The notes below the pieces were generated by a model. The model made no database searches. It was not told where the DNA came from and saw only the letters and a program-made list of their open reading frames with translations. Made by a program: the position numbers and the translations under genes. Source: Mucilaginibacter tundrae (GTDB lineage Bacteria; Bacteroidota; Bacteroidia; Sphingobacteriales; Sphingobacteriaceae). Taken from it: DNA of 64,000 bases. The stretch is from NCBI RefSeq assembly GCF_013408825.1, contig NZ_JACCBZ010000002.1, positions 434,001-498,000 on the forward strand, given 5' to 3'. Below, piece after piece: positions 26,063 through 35,734 of this stretch (the stretch's first letter is position 1; every line of letters begins with the position of its first letter).

Positions 26063-26890
26063 CTATTGTATTGGTATCATGTCCGCTTCCAGTATATCCT
26101 TATAAGGAATAGACAATGTGATCACGCGGCCAGAAAGCTGCTTTTCATCCAGTTGGATATTGAGCAGCTTGTTTCCGGGAAAGGTGAATTTTTTGAATAC
26201 GAAGATGTTCCGGTAATGCTTTTTGAACGAGGGGATGTCAAACAGCGTAAAGTCCGGCTTAATCTCCAGTGACTGTACATTGGTGGCTTTAGTTACTTTT
26301 TTGTCTTCGATCTTAAAGCGTAATTCATCGAGGTCATAGCTGAGGTTGGTGCTGTTTTCATAGCCAATGTCTAAAAATATATAGTCGTCTAATGTATAAA
26401 CGTGGTTGAGCATTGCTTCCAAACCGTAAGCTTTTGTTTTTTGCAAGTGTTCCGGCCTTTTGTACAAAAGTCGTGTGGCGTAGGCTTTAAGCTCGGCCTG
26501 CGAGAGTCCGATGCCGATGTCCAGCGTTCGCATGTCGGATGGCAGGATGTCAATGTCGGTTTGTATGGCACCGCCATCCGGCGGCGAATGCACAATATGG
26601 TATTGCGCAATATATTTTTCGCCGACAATAGTCACTACGCCATCCGTACTTGCGGAATCCGTCCGGTACTTGATCCGCAGGATATTTTTTACCGGCAGGT
26701 CGCCGATAATGGTTTTGCTGGAAATATCGACGTACTGAATAGGTTCCGGCGATACGAAATGTACCGACAGGTTATCGGGCAGGTAAACTACTGGGAGGTC
26801 GGTTTTTTTGATACCGGTTGCGGTTTGCTGGGCAAAGGCATGGCAGGCCGTCATGAGGATGACGGTAAATGAGATAAAGAAAGATTTCAT
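26063..26890 (-). CDS. traN: Conjugative transposon protein TraN
   Basis: A 275-aa exported protein with signal peptide MKSFFISFTVILMTACHAFA, then the DUF4138 layout: VVYLPDNLSVHFVSPEPIQYVDIS, DLPVKNILRIKY and a beta-rich C-terminal half. TraN is an outer/periplasmic component of Bacteroidota type IV secretion. A Cys sits in the signal region (TACHA), so lipidation is conceivable. It directly follows traM (2 bp). Confidence 0.9.
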   Translation of the reverse strand: MKSFFISFTVILMTACHAFAQQTATGIKKTDLPVVYLPDNLSVHFVSPEPIQYVDISSKTIIGDLPVKNILRIKYRTDSASTDGVVTIVGEKYIAQYHIVHSPPDGGAIQTDIDILPSDMRTLDIGIGLSQAELKAYATRLLYKRPEHLQKTKAYGLEAMLNHVYTLDDYIFLDIGYENSTNLSYDLDELRFKIEDKKVTKATNVQSLEIKPDFTLFDIPSFKKHYRNIFVFKKFTFPGNKLLNIQLDEKQLSGRVITLSIPYKDILEADMIPIQ

Positions 26891-26892
26891 GA

Positions 26893-28038
26893 TCAGTTGT
26901 TTTTTTGAGAGTCGATTAAATAGATATAGGAATTGTACTTGATCTTGGCTTTGTCCTTGCGGATTGCCCCCGCAATGGCGGAGGAAGTGGACTCGAATAT
27001 TTTATCCGTGGTGCTCATCAGTAGCTGGCTGGCGGCGGAGCCGGTGCCATTGTCTTCGATACTGACGCCCTGGATCGTATTATTGCCCAAATCCTTGGTA
27101 AAGTCACGGAATTGGGATTCAGGCACATATAATCCCTTGAGCCCGTCGAGGTCGTAGACATCCAATTTGACGGGCAGTTCGTGGTTCTCATACAGGATAG
27201 TTTTTACCGACAGCGATACCCGCTGGCCGGAAAAGCCGCTGATCAGCGCATAGAGATAAGCGCCTTTTTTTATGAGCGTATTGCCCGCCATGATGTCCTC
27301 CAGCAAACGCAGCCTGATCCGTGAATCAGCATAACCGGTCACATTCTCATCGATAATGGCCATGATAAAGCGCTCATCTTTTTGCGGTTTGATGGTATTA
27401 AAGTCATCCGCCCCTGCTGCTGCCTTGCTCACAGCAAGCGGCTTGTCTTCCTGCTTTGTTTGAGCCGCTTTGGCTTTGGCCAGTTCTTTTTGCTTGGCCA
27501 GGTATGCCGGGTCCTCCGATTTACGGATGCTGTCCATATAGGCCATTTGCTGGCGGAATACCTGCATAGGGTCTTTTTCTACAGTTGGAGTTTGCGCTGA
27601 AGCTTCTTTTTGGGGCTGGTGGTTAATGTGGTTCAGTGCCTCCGCCATCGCACGATCCTGTTCTGAAATTCTTGCGGGTGGTGACGTTCCGAAGTTCATT
27701 TTCATCGCCCGGTTGATTGAATCCAATGTTCGCTTTTGCTGTTCGCTGTAGCTATTACTAAAGCGGGGATCGGCCGACTTTTCGGATGGTATAGCGTTCA
27801 CCGCCGTGTTACCGTCCGCCTCTTTATAAGTATTTCGAAAGGCATCCAGTTTATCGGTTAGTTCCTTTTTTTTGATGTCAGGCGATACGTCGCCAACGGA
27901 AGTATTGAAACCAATGCTGGTCTTTACCTGTTTTTTGTTTTTAGCAACGCTGCTGTGATATGCATAAAAGAACAAACACAAAAACGGCAGCGCGACGAGC
28001 GGAAGTATGTATTTGGGTTGTCTAAAGTTAATGCTCAT
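26893..28038 (-). CDS. traM: Conjugative transposon protein TraM
   Basis: About 381 aa from the ATG at 28038 (MSINFRQPKYILP); the open frame extends to 28089 but that lies inside the upstream gene. One N-terminal membrane helix (about residues 12-31) is followed by a long Gln/Glu/Lys-rich linker. The C-terminal TraM domain (FIMAIIDENVTGYADSRI..., ending SYIYLI) is VirB10-like. It spans the inner membrane to the periplasm in the channel. The start overlaps the stop of the TraL-like gene by 11 bp. Confidence 0.9.
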   Translation of the reverse strand: MSINFRQPKYILPLVALPFLCLFFYAYHSSVAKNKKQVKTSIGFNTSVGDVSPDIKKKELTDKLDAFRNTYKEADGNTAVNAIPSEKSADPRFSNSYSEQQKRTLDSINRAMKMNFGTSPPARISEQDRAMAEALNHINHQPQKEASAQTPTVEKDPMQVFRQQMAYMDSIRKSEDPAYLAKQKELAKAKAAQTKQEDKPLAVSKAAAGADDFNTIKPQKDERFIMAIIDENVTGYADSRIRLRLLEDIMAGNTLIKKGAYLYALISGFSGQRVSLSVKTILYENHELPVKLDVYDLDGLKGLYVPESQFRDFTKDLGNNTIQGVSIEDNGTGSAASQLLMSTTDKIFESTSSAIAGAIRKDKAKIKYNSYIYLIDSQKNN

Positions 28039-28450
28039 GATTTTTCTTTTTAAATTGTTGATTGATCTGACCCAGCCGGTTAAGGTCATTTAATAATGTA
28101 GTACTGTCAGCCTTATCCAGGTTCCTTTTTTTACTGATGCTGTCCACTTGTTTTTTCAGGGCGATGGTTTCCTTCAGCGCGGAACTTAGGCTGAGTATCT
28201 GGCCAATGCCGTCACTCACCGGGCTGACCATAATTTTAGTTGGAGGTGCCGGGTGCCTGCGGAGCGTGAACACTACCGAAATGGAAATAACGATACTAAA
28301 GATCATTAGACCAAACAGCAATTTCGGGTAGCGTTCGGTGAATGACCTGGTGCCACTACCCGCTTTACTGAAATATCCACCAAATTCTTTTTTGATCTCG
28401 CTGTACAGCGTATCGCTGGCGTCGCGTTTAGAATGTATTTTTTTGAACAT
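28028..28450 (-). CDS. TraL-position single-helix membrane protein
   Basis: About 140 aa from MFKKIHSK at 28450; the open frame reaches 28471. A polar N-terminus is followed by one membrane helix (PKLLFGLMIFSIVISISVVF) and a C-terminal coiled-coil-like region. It occupies the traL slot between traK and traM, and such small bitopic proteins are typical there. No catalytic motif is visible. Confidence 0.75.
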   Translation of the reverse strand: MFKKIHSKRDASDTLYSEIKKEFGGYFSKAGSGTRSFTERYPKLLFGLMIFSIVISISVVFTLRRHPAPPTKIMVSPVSDGIGQILSLSSALKETIALKKQVDSISKKRNLDKADSTTLLNDLNRLGQINQQFKKKNHEH

Positions 28451-29042
28451 TTTCCAAATCTTTATTTTCAAGTGTTTTCCAATTGGTGATCAATACCCCA
28501 TGCGGGTTATTGTCACTACGCGGGATGTCTTTGAGATAACCTTCGGTAATGAGCGAACGCACCACCGTCGAGCTGCGCCGGTCGATTTTCAGTTTGCCAT
28601 AATAGCGAAAATAATGCCTCGGCATATCCAGCGCAATCGAATCGGTGGTCAGCGTCAGCACCGAACTGGAGGACAAAACGGAATTAAAAAAACCGTTCTC
28701 CTTTAAATTATCATATTGCTGTACACCCGATTCATCCACCAGGTACATGGCTTTCTTTAACTGGTATTCGATGTACTTGTCATCCGGCGTCAGCGAAAAA
28801 AAGAGCGAGTGGAACAGGTCCACATCCGCCCGGTATTCGGCGGGCCGGTTCATTTGCATATCCGTCTGGCTGGCCATGATCGGGATATTGTTATCCAGGA
28901 TATAAATGCTGCGGCGCGCGGCGGCGACTTGGCTGTTCGCCAGCCATAATGCCGCTATGGCGATAACAATGGCTGAAAAAAAACTGCCAAAAGCCACCAT
29001 GGTCGCCAGCCGTATTTTAGCTTCGATATTTTTAATGATCAT
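28428..29042 (-). CDS. traK: Conjugative transposon protein TraK
   Basis: About 204 aa from the ATG at 29042 (MIIKNIEAKI); the longer frame to 29090 would overlap traJ. There is one membrane helix at about residues 12-35 and a periplasmic VirB8-like part: the FHSLFFSLTPDDKYIEYQL block and the YYGKLKIDRRSSTVVRSLITEG block are conserved TraK features. It is part of the inner-membrane channel scaffold. Confidence 0.9.
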   Translation of the reverse strand: MIIKNIEAKIRLATMVAFGSFFSAIVIAIAALWLANSQVAAARRSIYILDNNIPIMASQTDMQMNRPAEYRADVDLFHSLFFSLTPDDKYIEYQLKKAMYLVDESGVQQYDNLKENGFFNSVLSSSSVLTLTTDSIALDMPRHYFRYYGKLKIDRRSSTVVRSLITEGYLKDIPRSDNNPHGVLITNWKTLENKDLENVQKNTF

Positions 29043-29058
29043 AAAATTAAATTGAAGG

Positions 29059-30231
29059 TTAGATAAAACTTCCCGCGGCCCGGCGGGCAACGGTGACTAC
29101 GGTTGCTGCTCCACGGGCGGCGCTGGAAGTAGCGGAACTGATACCGGAAGTGGAGATTATCCAGGTAGAAATGCTGGGCACGGTGAACATACAAATAGCG
29201 CCGATCAGGAAAACGCAGATCACCTCGCCGAAAGATAAGATGCCGTTACCGGCGAACCAGGCCAGTTTTTGCAAATCGGCTGCAGTCCCGTTCGCGCCCA
29301 CCAATACCTGGTAACGGCTGATCTCCGATTGCATGGCATATTCCTGCATTAAAGCGCAGAGGTACATGATTAGGTAAGCGATACCTGAATAGAGGTTAAC
29401 CGAAACAAAACGGGCGATCCAGGTTGAAAAGCTGTCACGGAAAGCCGGTAAAATACTGGCCGCTACGGAAAAAGGCCCTAAGATTACCAAGATACTTGAA
29501 TAGATAATTTGGATCATAAATATTATGTAAACTGAGATCCGTAGAATCCATATCCCGAGCAGTTCCAAAAGCTGTGTAAACAGTAACTGCATCCCGACTG
29601 TTAGCCGATTCTTCAGTTCCAGCAATGGCGAAATGACCGTAGAAATACCTTCCTTGATGGTACTTGTCACCGAATCCCAGGCTTGCCCGTACCACGTATC
29701 GCTTTCCTTTTCGGCTACATCGGCCTGTGCCTGGAAAGTGATCAGCGAATTAGCCATGGCCAGCATCAAACTGGCGCGGTTGAGCCGCAAGGCGTTGACG
29801 TTGGCCTGCTCACTTTCAAACATTTGGTTGGTTTGGCTTTCCACTAAATCGGTGGGATAGGCAACGACCTGTGTAAAAGCGCTCCACCAAATAATGACCA
29901 TCGCTAAGCCAAAGGGTCGCAATAAGGGCATAATCTCCATGCGCTTATCACCCACCATCATCTCATAACTCTTAATGGCAAAAAAGATAATCATAAAGAT
30001 GGCGGCCAGCGCCTGCGCATCTCCGATAAACAGGTCGAAATGCGTCCAAATGGAAGCCTTTAGACCGCCCAAAAAGGTCATCATGCCTGATTCGTAAACG
30101 CCATCCCCCTGCAAAAACTGGAGGGTTTGGTTACTGCTGGCCGTATCAATGGCCGGGGTGGTGGTTTGCGCGAAGCCAGCCGTTCCTAAAAGCAGGAACA
30201 GCAGGCCAAAAAGAATGGTTTTGATTTTCAT
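29059..30231 (-). CDS. traJ: Conjugative transposon protein TraJ
   Basis: A 390-aa polytopic protein with signal peptide MKIKTILFGLLFLLLGTAGFA and about six further membrane helices (for example ALAAIFMIIFFAIKSYEMM and ILGPFSVAASILPAF). This is the VirB6-like channel protein of Bacteroidota conjugation systems. It follows the 258-aa secreted protein with a 4-bp overlap. Confidence 0.9.
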   Translation of the reverse strand: MKIKTILFGLLFLLLGTAGFAQTTTPAIDTASSNQTLQFLQGDGVYESGMMTFLGGLKASIWTHFDLFIGDAQALAAIFMIIFFAIKSYEMMVGDKRMEIMPLLRPFGLAMVIIWWSAFTQVVAYPTDLVESQTNQMFESEQANVNALRLNRASLMLAMANSLITFQAQADVAEKESDTWYGQAWDSVTSTIKEGISTVISPLLELKNRLTVGMQLLFTQLLELLGIWILRISVYIIFMIQIIYSSILVILGPFSVAASILPAFRDSFSTWIARFVSVNLYSGIAYLIMYLCALMQEYAMQSEISRYQVLVGANGTAADLQKLAWFAGNGILSFGEVICVFLIGAICMFTVPSISTWIISTSGISSATSSAARGAATVVTVARRAAGSFI

Positions 30232-31004
30232 AGTCCTGCTTCGATTAAAACACGGTTTGCAATCTGTACATCGGTATTGGGCGTCCAGGCACCATAGCTC
30301 ATTTTAGTGGCCTGGACTTGTTGTAATTGCCCGGTCATTGTAATATCTTTTGCCGCTACCGCTGTCCGGATGGCCCATACACCTGCCAATACCTGGTATT
30401 CCTTTAAGAGCCGGTAATAAGCTAAAATGCGGGAACCCCTGTCCATGTCGGTCGTTCTTGCGCCCTGCAATCTTTCCTTGAGCATACTCAACTGGTTGGT
30501 ATACCAACTGTACAAACCTTCGGAAACCAGTTTGGCACTGACCTGCGTGCCAAGCGGCCCTAATATGGTTGCGGCCGAATAATTCAACAGCGGCACGAAT
30601 TGCTGGTGATAATACAATAACCATAAGGGATCGGCATCGGACAACAAGCCGGAGGTTTGGGCAATATTCGAGAGCGCCGTGTTTCGTACCGTATCGGAGT
30701 GCAGTTTGTATTTATTATCAGTGCTGCTTTGCGCGGCTACCAAAGCGATCCTTTGTGTTTGCGGGCCGGTTGCGCTGAGCGGCCGCAGGTCTGTCTTGTG
30801 GTAATTGGGATCAAACAGTCCCCAGACCAACCAATAATAAGGGTTGAGGTCAAGGAAACCCGCTTTGGGGTCGAACTCGTTTTGGTTCCATTGCAGGAAC
30901 ACCATGCGCTGCTCCTGGTGGACAATGGCTTTATCGTAAACTTCTTCCTGTGAAAAAGCAAAAAGCGGAATGCAGAAAACTAAAAGGGTGATTAATTTTT
31001 TCAT
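30228..31004 (-). CDS. Exported tra-operon protein, 258 aa
   Basis: Signal peptide MKKLITLLVFCIPLFAFS, then a mostly helical Gln/Tyr/Trp-rich domain (LDLNPYYWLVWGLF, WLLYYHQQFVPLLN). It is not recognised as a standard Tra protein. It lies between the three TraI-like genes and traJ and overlaps traJ by 4 bp, so a periplasmic channel role is likely. Confidence 0.65.
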   Translation of the reverse strand: MKKLITLLVFCIPLFAFSQEEVYDKAIVHQEQRMVFLQWNQNEFDPKAGFLDLNPYYWLVWGLFDPNYHKTDLRPLSATGPQTQRIALVAAQSSTDNKYKLHSDTVRNTALSNIAQTSGLLSDADPLWLLYYHQQFVPLLNYSAATILGPLGTQVSAKLVSEGLYSWYTNQLSMLKERLQGARTTDMDRGSRILAYYRLLKEYQVLAGVWAIRTAVAAKDITMTGQLQQVQATKMSYGAWTPNTDVQIANRVLIEAGL

Positions 31005-31008
31005 AACA

Positions 31009-31686
31009 TTAAGGGTTTGATTTTAAGTATTTGGCCTGGCCAATGATTTGGGCGACGAATGTTTTATCATGGTTGATCCATGCGGCATAAGGATTGATCG
31101 AGGCGATCAGGCCCTGTTCCTTTGCCCAGTACATCGCCCGCCAGGCGCCATAGGCAAGCGCATTCAATATCTGTAGTTGCTGCGTGACTTTCGCCAATAA
31201 CTGGTCTCGCGCATTATAATCGGCCAGCACGTTACCGCCTTCTTTAAGTACAAAATCCGATACCTCGCTGACCAAAGCTATCGCCCTGACCTGCATCTGG
31301 TTTTCAATACCGGTAGCAAACAGTAATAAGTAGGGCTGGGCTTTGGCCAATTCCAAACACTGATTCAGGTAACTGATCATATCGCTGGTCAGCACCGCCA
31401 TGTTTTTGACCGCCATGCCATTTTTTAGTGCCGAATTCACATCCGACAAGGAATTATAAATAATGGTCTGCGCCAGTACCACCGAACTCATGTTAATATT
31501 GATGTTATCGAGATTGGTGTTTATTTTGGAGAGGTACTGGTTATGCGAAATTTCGGCGCTGTTGCGCGCCGCACCGTTTTCCATAACCGCCAAAAAATGC
31601 TGCGGGTCGAAGACAACTTCCTGTCCGAAAGAAGGTGAAAGGTAAAAGGCGAAAGGTAAAAGGATTAAAAATAGCTTCTTCATCAT
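31009..31686 (-). CDS. TraI/VirB5-like secreted protein, paralogue 3
   Basis: A 225-aa exported helical protein with signal peptide MMKKLFLILLPFAFYLSPSF. The C-terminus INPYAAWINHDKTFVAQIIG...AKYLK matches the ends of the two genes upstream in the operon. Position and fold suggest a TraI/VirB5-type minor pilus or periplasmic component. Two consecutive Met codons open the frame, which overlaps the upstream stop. Confidence 0.7.
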   Translation of the reverse strand: MMKKLFLILLPFAFYLSPSFGQEVVFDPQHFLAVMENGAARNSAEISHNQYLSKINTNLDNININMSSVVLAQTIIYNSLSDVNSALKNGMAVKNMAVLTSDMISYLNQCLELAKAQPYLLLFATGIENQMQVRAIALVSEVSDFVLKEGGNVLADYNARDQLLAKVTQQLQILNALAYGAWRAMYWAKEQGLIASINPYAAWINHDKTFVAQIIGQAKYLKSNP

Positions 31687-32342
31687 TTTAGGTATTTGGC
31701 GTTTTGAATAATGTCTTTGGCGATGGATTTGTCCTGGTCGATAAAGGTTTGGAAAGGGTTCAAAGCTTTGAGCACCGCGGCCAGGTTATTATACTGTAAT
31801 AAATTGAGCATGTTCCCCGCCAGTTCCTGTAGGACACTTAGCTGCTGGATGACATAATCAAACAGCATTTTCCGGTCGGAAGCCTTCATCTGGTTAACAT
31901 CACCGATGGACAGCGTAAGCCCTGTCACATAGCCAATCAGGCTTTCGGCCTTTTCGGCAAATTCGATCTCGGTTTGGTAACCCAAAGCGATAATAGCGGG
32001 GTTCTTTTCTGCCAGTGCCATGATCTGCCCGTGGTAGTTCACGATCTGTTTGACCATCGGCTCGCCTTCTAAACCAATATCGGCGACCGTAATCGCGGTG
32101 CCCAAGGTATTATAACGCTGCTGTAACGTCCGGTAAGTGTTTTTTAGCTTGGCAAGCAGGGTCATGTTAGCAGCTTCATTGGTTGTGTTAACGGCCTGCT
32201 GATTTTTAGCGGTGACTTGTTTGTCATGTTCTGATTTGGATTCATCGATCAATTGGTGCATCCCAATCACATCGATGGTGCTTTGCTGGGCGAAAGTAGA
32301 AAGCGCAAAGCATATGGCTAAGAGCGTCAGGATGATTTTCAT
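31683..32342 (-). CDS. TraI/VirB5-like secreted protein, paralogue 2
   Basis: A 219-aa exported helical protein (signal peptide MKIILTLLAICFALSTFA) ending NPFQTFIDQDKSIAKDIIQNAKYLK-like, the same tail as its neighbours. It is the most divergent of the three in the first 150 residues. It overlaps both neighbours by 4 bp. A VirB5-type role is inferred from position. Confidence 0.68.
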   Translation of the reverse strand: MKIILTLLAICFALSTFAQQSTIDVIGMHQLIDESKSEHDKQVTAKNQQAVNTTNEAANMTLLAKLKNTYRTLQQRYNTLGTAITVADIGLEGEPMVKQIVNYHGQIMALAEKNPAIIALGYQTEIEFAEKAESLIGYVTGLTLSIGDVNQMKASDRKMLFDYVIQQLSVLQELAGNMLNLLQYNNLAAVLKALNPFQTFIDQDKSIAKDIIQNAKYLK

Positions 32343-33004
32343 TGCTTTAAATATTTGGCGTTGTTCAATACGCTGATGGCAATTTGCTTGTCTTCATTCT
32401 GCCAGGTGGCCCAGGGATTGAGCGATTGAAAAATGCCCCGCATTTTCGCCCAATACATCGCCCGTTGCATTCCATAAGAAATGCCGCGCAGTATCTGCAA
32501 CTGGCTCTCGATATGGTTTAAGAGTTTAGCCCTTTCGCCGGAATCCATCAAATTATTTCCGCCGGATTGCATCACAAAAGCGGACACATAGGTGCCCAGG
32601 GCAACTGCACGGGTTTCAAATTCCCTTGCGCCCTGCTCGGCAAACAATAACAATACCGGGGCTGATTGGGCCAATTGCTCCGCCTGCTCCACATCGCTGA
32701 TAATGTCGCTGCCGCAGGTGGCGATCTCTTTGATCGATTCGAGGTTATTGATGACAGAAGCCACCTGGCTCAAGCCTTTATAGATATCGTTTTGCAGCGT
32801 ATTGGCAATGGTCAATTGCCCGGTTACGGCCAGTTGGCCCTTCTGGATCAGGCTCAGGTTGTTATTGGTGGTGTTCATTTGACTGTTAATGACACCGGCA
32901 TTGACGGCGATAGCGGCGGAAGTGGTCGGGTCTACGACCAATTCCTGCGCGGTTGCCAACCTTACTAAAAAGCAAAGCAAGAATAGCAGATAATAGGTTT
33001 TCAT
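32339..33004 (-). CDS. TraI/VirB5-like secreted protein, paralogue 1
   Basis: A 221-aa exported protein (signal peptide MKTYYLLFLLCFLVRLATA). It aligns with the 31009-31686 protein over its whole length: the ELVVDPTTSAAI start, a central VLLLFAEQGAREFETRAVAL block, and the QRAMYWAKMRGIFQSLNPWA tail. It lies just downstream of traG, the place TraI (DUF4141-type) occupies in CTnDOT-like loci. Confidence 0.7.
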   Translation of the reverse strand: MKTYYLLFLLCFLVRLATAQELVVDPTTSAAIAVNAGVINSQMNTTNNNLSLIQKGQLAVTGQLTIANTLQNDIYKGLSQVASVINNLESIKEIATCGSDIISDVEQAEQLAQSAPVLLLFAEQGAREFETRAVALGTYVSAFVMQSGGNNLMDSGERAKLLNHIESQLQILRGISYGMQRAMYWAKMRGIFQSLNPWATWQNEDKQIAISVLNNAKYLKQ

Positions 33005-33009
33005 GGGAA

Positions 33010-35460
33010 TTAATTTAAATTAAGTGGTTTACCGGCTTTATTGACCCGGTTGACAAATTCGCCGAGGGTGCACTGGCTTTGTTGTAAATCGCCGGTGAAA
33101 GCGTCGAGCCCTTCGGGATAAGTGCCGAATGCCTGGGTGTATATTTCGACCGCAGATTTTTCCGGCTTTTCTGTGGTGTAGCATAAATATTGAGAAAGAG
33201 ATACTTCCACACCGTATACCTCGCCCACTTGGCCCCGGCGCATATAAAATTCTTTAAAGGGCGAACGGTTCGTCTTATTATCAAGCTGGTTAATAGAGAA
33301 TATTTTACGCTGCTCGGTAGCGGAGATCGACAGTAAGGCAGCAATTTCCTTGTAATTTTCCTTGAATTTGCTTTGATCGAGCAAGATTACGGTATCAGAG
33401 TTATTGATGATAGCGTCTTTTACAATAGGGTTTCCTAAAATATCCCCTAATTCCTGCGTGACTTCGATAATCTCCCCCCAGAATTTACGGACGGTTTTAT
33501 TCAGATAAAGCAGAAAATTCGCCATGATCGGCGAGGCTAAAGCCTTCCACGCTTCCTCCAAGATGATCGCTTTCCGCTGGTGCTTGCGGTGGCGCATTTT
33601 CTGGATGAATATATCCATAATGATCAGCGTAACGATTGGTAGTAAAATTTTATTATTCGATACATTATCAATTTCATAGACAATGAACCGTTCGGAAAAC
33701 AAGGATTGGTCGGCCGCTTCATTTAAGATGGCCTGGTATTCACCGCCTTTATAAAACTTCTTTAACACATAACGGAACTCGTCCAGGTCAAAGGGAATAC
33801 TCTCCTCTTTTTTGATCTGCGGTATTTTTTCCAGCGCGAACTCATAAAAAGTATTGAAGTTCAGCTCCGGGTCTTCCCACTGGAAGTTTTTGACATAATA
33901 GGCGCTGACTACATTGGAAAGCACATCCCGTTCGACATTACTGAGCAACCCGTCTGCACCCTTCCATAGCAGTGCCACCAGCGTGATTAAAAAATCTTTT
34001 TTCTCTATATTGTACTCATTTGCCGGCATCGCGAAAGGGTTCATCGTAATGGGGTTTTCCTCGGTGTAAGTAATATACTTGCCTTTATAGTAAGCGCATA
34101 AACCGGAATAGGAATGGCCGACATCCACGATGATGACATCCATATTGTACAATAAATATTGCTCCAGGAGCGAATTCATACAAAAGGACTTACCCGTACC
34201 ACTTCCGCCTAACAAAAATTTATTGCGATTATTGATCCGCCCTGTACGCATCGGCAAGTCGGAAACATCAATACCCACCGGAACACCTTGCCGGTCGGTA
34301 AAACGTACCAGGAAATCCGATGGCTCGTCTTTGGGCAAAGATTCCTTAAAGAAAAAGCAAAGCGCCGCGTCGCAGGTCGTCAGGAACCAGTCGTAATTTT
34401 TAAGTTCGACCGCGTTGCCCGGCAGGGCCGTGCGGAACAGTTCCAACTGATTGTAGGCATTTTTATTAGCGATGATGCCCAGGCCGAATAATGCGCTTTC
34501 CACAAAGTTGCAGGCTTTCTGGATTTGGCCGGCAGGCGCTGCGACGATGATATTAAAATGGCTGTTGACCAAAAGCTGGTTTTCCCTTGCTACATCGTTA
34601 AGCAATAAATCAATATCCTCCATGCACAGCGTATTGGCCGGGTCGGGAATGCCGGAATGCCGCTTTTTCTTCAACTCCAGCTTTTTCAGCGTCATGACCT
34701 GGTTCGGTATCTCGATGACCTGGTTGAACAGGATGGTATCAAAACCGGGTACTTTAAACAGGAAAGACAACACATCCGCCGGGAAACCTTTCAGACTGTC
34801 CTTTTCATTGAGTTCGACGTGGGTTCCCACTTCCTGCGGCAGGTCAATCGTGTCGATATTAACCAGATTCATACAGCGGATACTGCGTTCGCCCATGTTG
34901 ATTTGGGTGTCATTCGGCGAAAGGTTGGTTAAGGCCAGGTGCTCACGGCTAAAATTCATGCTCAGTACCCGCAGCACCAGGCCGTCAATTTCGCTTTTGT
35001 TCAGGATGACCGGGCCGGTACGCCCTGTTTCCAGGATAGCCGTTACTTTCCCGATCACCTGCCGGAAATCGCCCAAAGCCTTCGCATCGAAAACATAAAA
35101 GGCACCCTTTTTAACCTGCATGGTAATGATTAGGTAAGTAGTCACTTCCAAATAATCGCGCCCTGCGAAATGGTCGTTGTATTTTTGCTGCAAGTATTCC
35201 TTTGCGATTTTGGCCGGGTATTTTTGCCTGGAAATAATGTCTTGCTTTTGTAGGATATAGCCGTCACCCAGTATTTTTACGATATTCAACAGCAAACCAT
35301 GAAACTCGTCATAAGCATCCGCTGAGGCGGAATACTGTATCACCGGGTTGGTCAACTTTAGGATGACCGAACATTCGCCGCCCAATCCGAATAAAAGGTC
35401 ATAGCCGCCGCTTTTATCCACCCCGGCATAAGGCATTTTAAAGGTGTTTTTTGCGCCCAT
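33010..35460 (-). CDS. traG: TraG-family conjugation ATPase (VirB4-like)
   Basis: An 816-aa channel ATPase. The N-terminal region includes the HVELNEKDSLKGFP block. Walker A GGSGTGKS is near residue 420, followed by MDVIIVDVGHSYSGL. Walker B KAIILEEAWKALASP is near 635, then VTQELGDI and the NNSDTVILLDQSKF sensor region. This is the VirB4/TraG engine that drives assembly and transfer. It overlaps traF by 23 bp. Confidence 0.93.
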   Translation of the reverse strand: MGAKNTFKMPYAGVDKSGGYDLLFGLGGECSVILKLTNPVIQYSASADAYDEFHGLLLNIVKILGDGYILQKQDIISRQKYPAKIAKEYLQQKYNDHFAGRDYLEVTTYLIITMQVKKGAFYVFDAKALGDFRQVIGKVTAILETGRTGPVILNKSEIDGLVLRVLSMNFSREHLALTNLSPNDTQINMGERSIRCMNLVNIDTIDLPQEVGTHVELNEKDSLKGFPADVLSFLFKVPGFDTILFNQVIEIPNQVMTLKKLELKKKRHSGIPDPANTLCMEDIDLLLNDVARENQLLVNSHFNIIVAAPAGQIQKACNFVESALFGLGIIANKNAYNQLELFRTALPGNAVELKNYDWFLTTCDAALCFFFKESLPKDEPSDFLVRFTDRQGVPVGIDVSDLPMRTGRINNRNKFLLGGSGTGKSFCMNSLLEQYLLYNMDVIIVDVGHSYSGLCAYYKGKYITYTEENPITMNPFAMPANEYNIEKKDFLITLVALLWKGADGLLSNVERDVLSNVVSAYYVKNFQWEDPELNFNTFYEFALEKIPQIKKEESIPFDLDEFRYVLKKFYKGGEYQAILNEAADQSLFSERFIVYEIDNVSNNKILLPIVTLIIMDIFIQKMRHRKHQRKAIILEEAWKALASPIMANFLLYLNKTVRKFWGEIIEVTQELGDILGNPIVKDAIINNSDTVILLDQSKFKENYKEIAALLSISATEQRKIFSINQLDNKTNRSPFKEFYMRRGQVGEVYGVEVSLSQYLCYTTEKPEKSAVEIYTQAFGTYPEGLDAFTGDLQQSQCTLGEFVNRVNKAGKPLNLN

Positions 35461-35734
35461 AATGATTGATGTGATGAATGATGTAAATGCCTTTTGCCCT
35501 GGACTTATCGTGCAGGCCCTTTTTCTGTTTGCCTGCGATATAGAGCAGCCCGCCTACAATGCTACCGATGAGCACGACCGCGCCGAGCCACATATTGACG
35601 AGTGACATGGTCAATGCACCAAAGACCAGCCCGGCCAACAGGGAGCCCAGGCCCCAGTAGATGAATTTTCCTCGGAACCCCCTAAATATAAGGGGCTTTT
35701 GGAGCCCCTTATATACTGCAAACCGTTTCGCCAT
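35438..35734 (-). CDS. traF: Conjugative transposon protein TraF (DUF4133)
   Basis: A 98-aa protein with two central membrane helices and basic ends. The FAVYKGLQKPLIFRGFRGKFI start and the basic INHYGRKKHL end are typical of DUF4133, the VirB3-like inner-membrane part paired with the VirB4-like TraG. Its ends overlap traE and traG. Confidence 0.9.
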   Translation of the reverse strand: MAKRFAVYKGLQKPLIFRGFRGKFIYWGLGSLLAGLVFGALTMSLVNMWLGAVVLIGSIVGGLLYIAGKQKKGLHDKSRAKGIYIIHHINHYGRKKHL

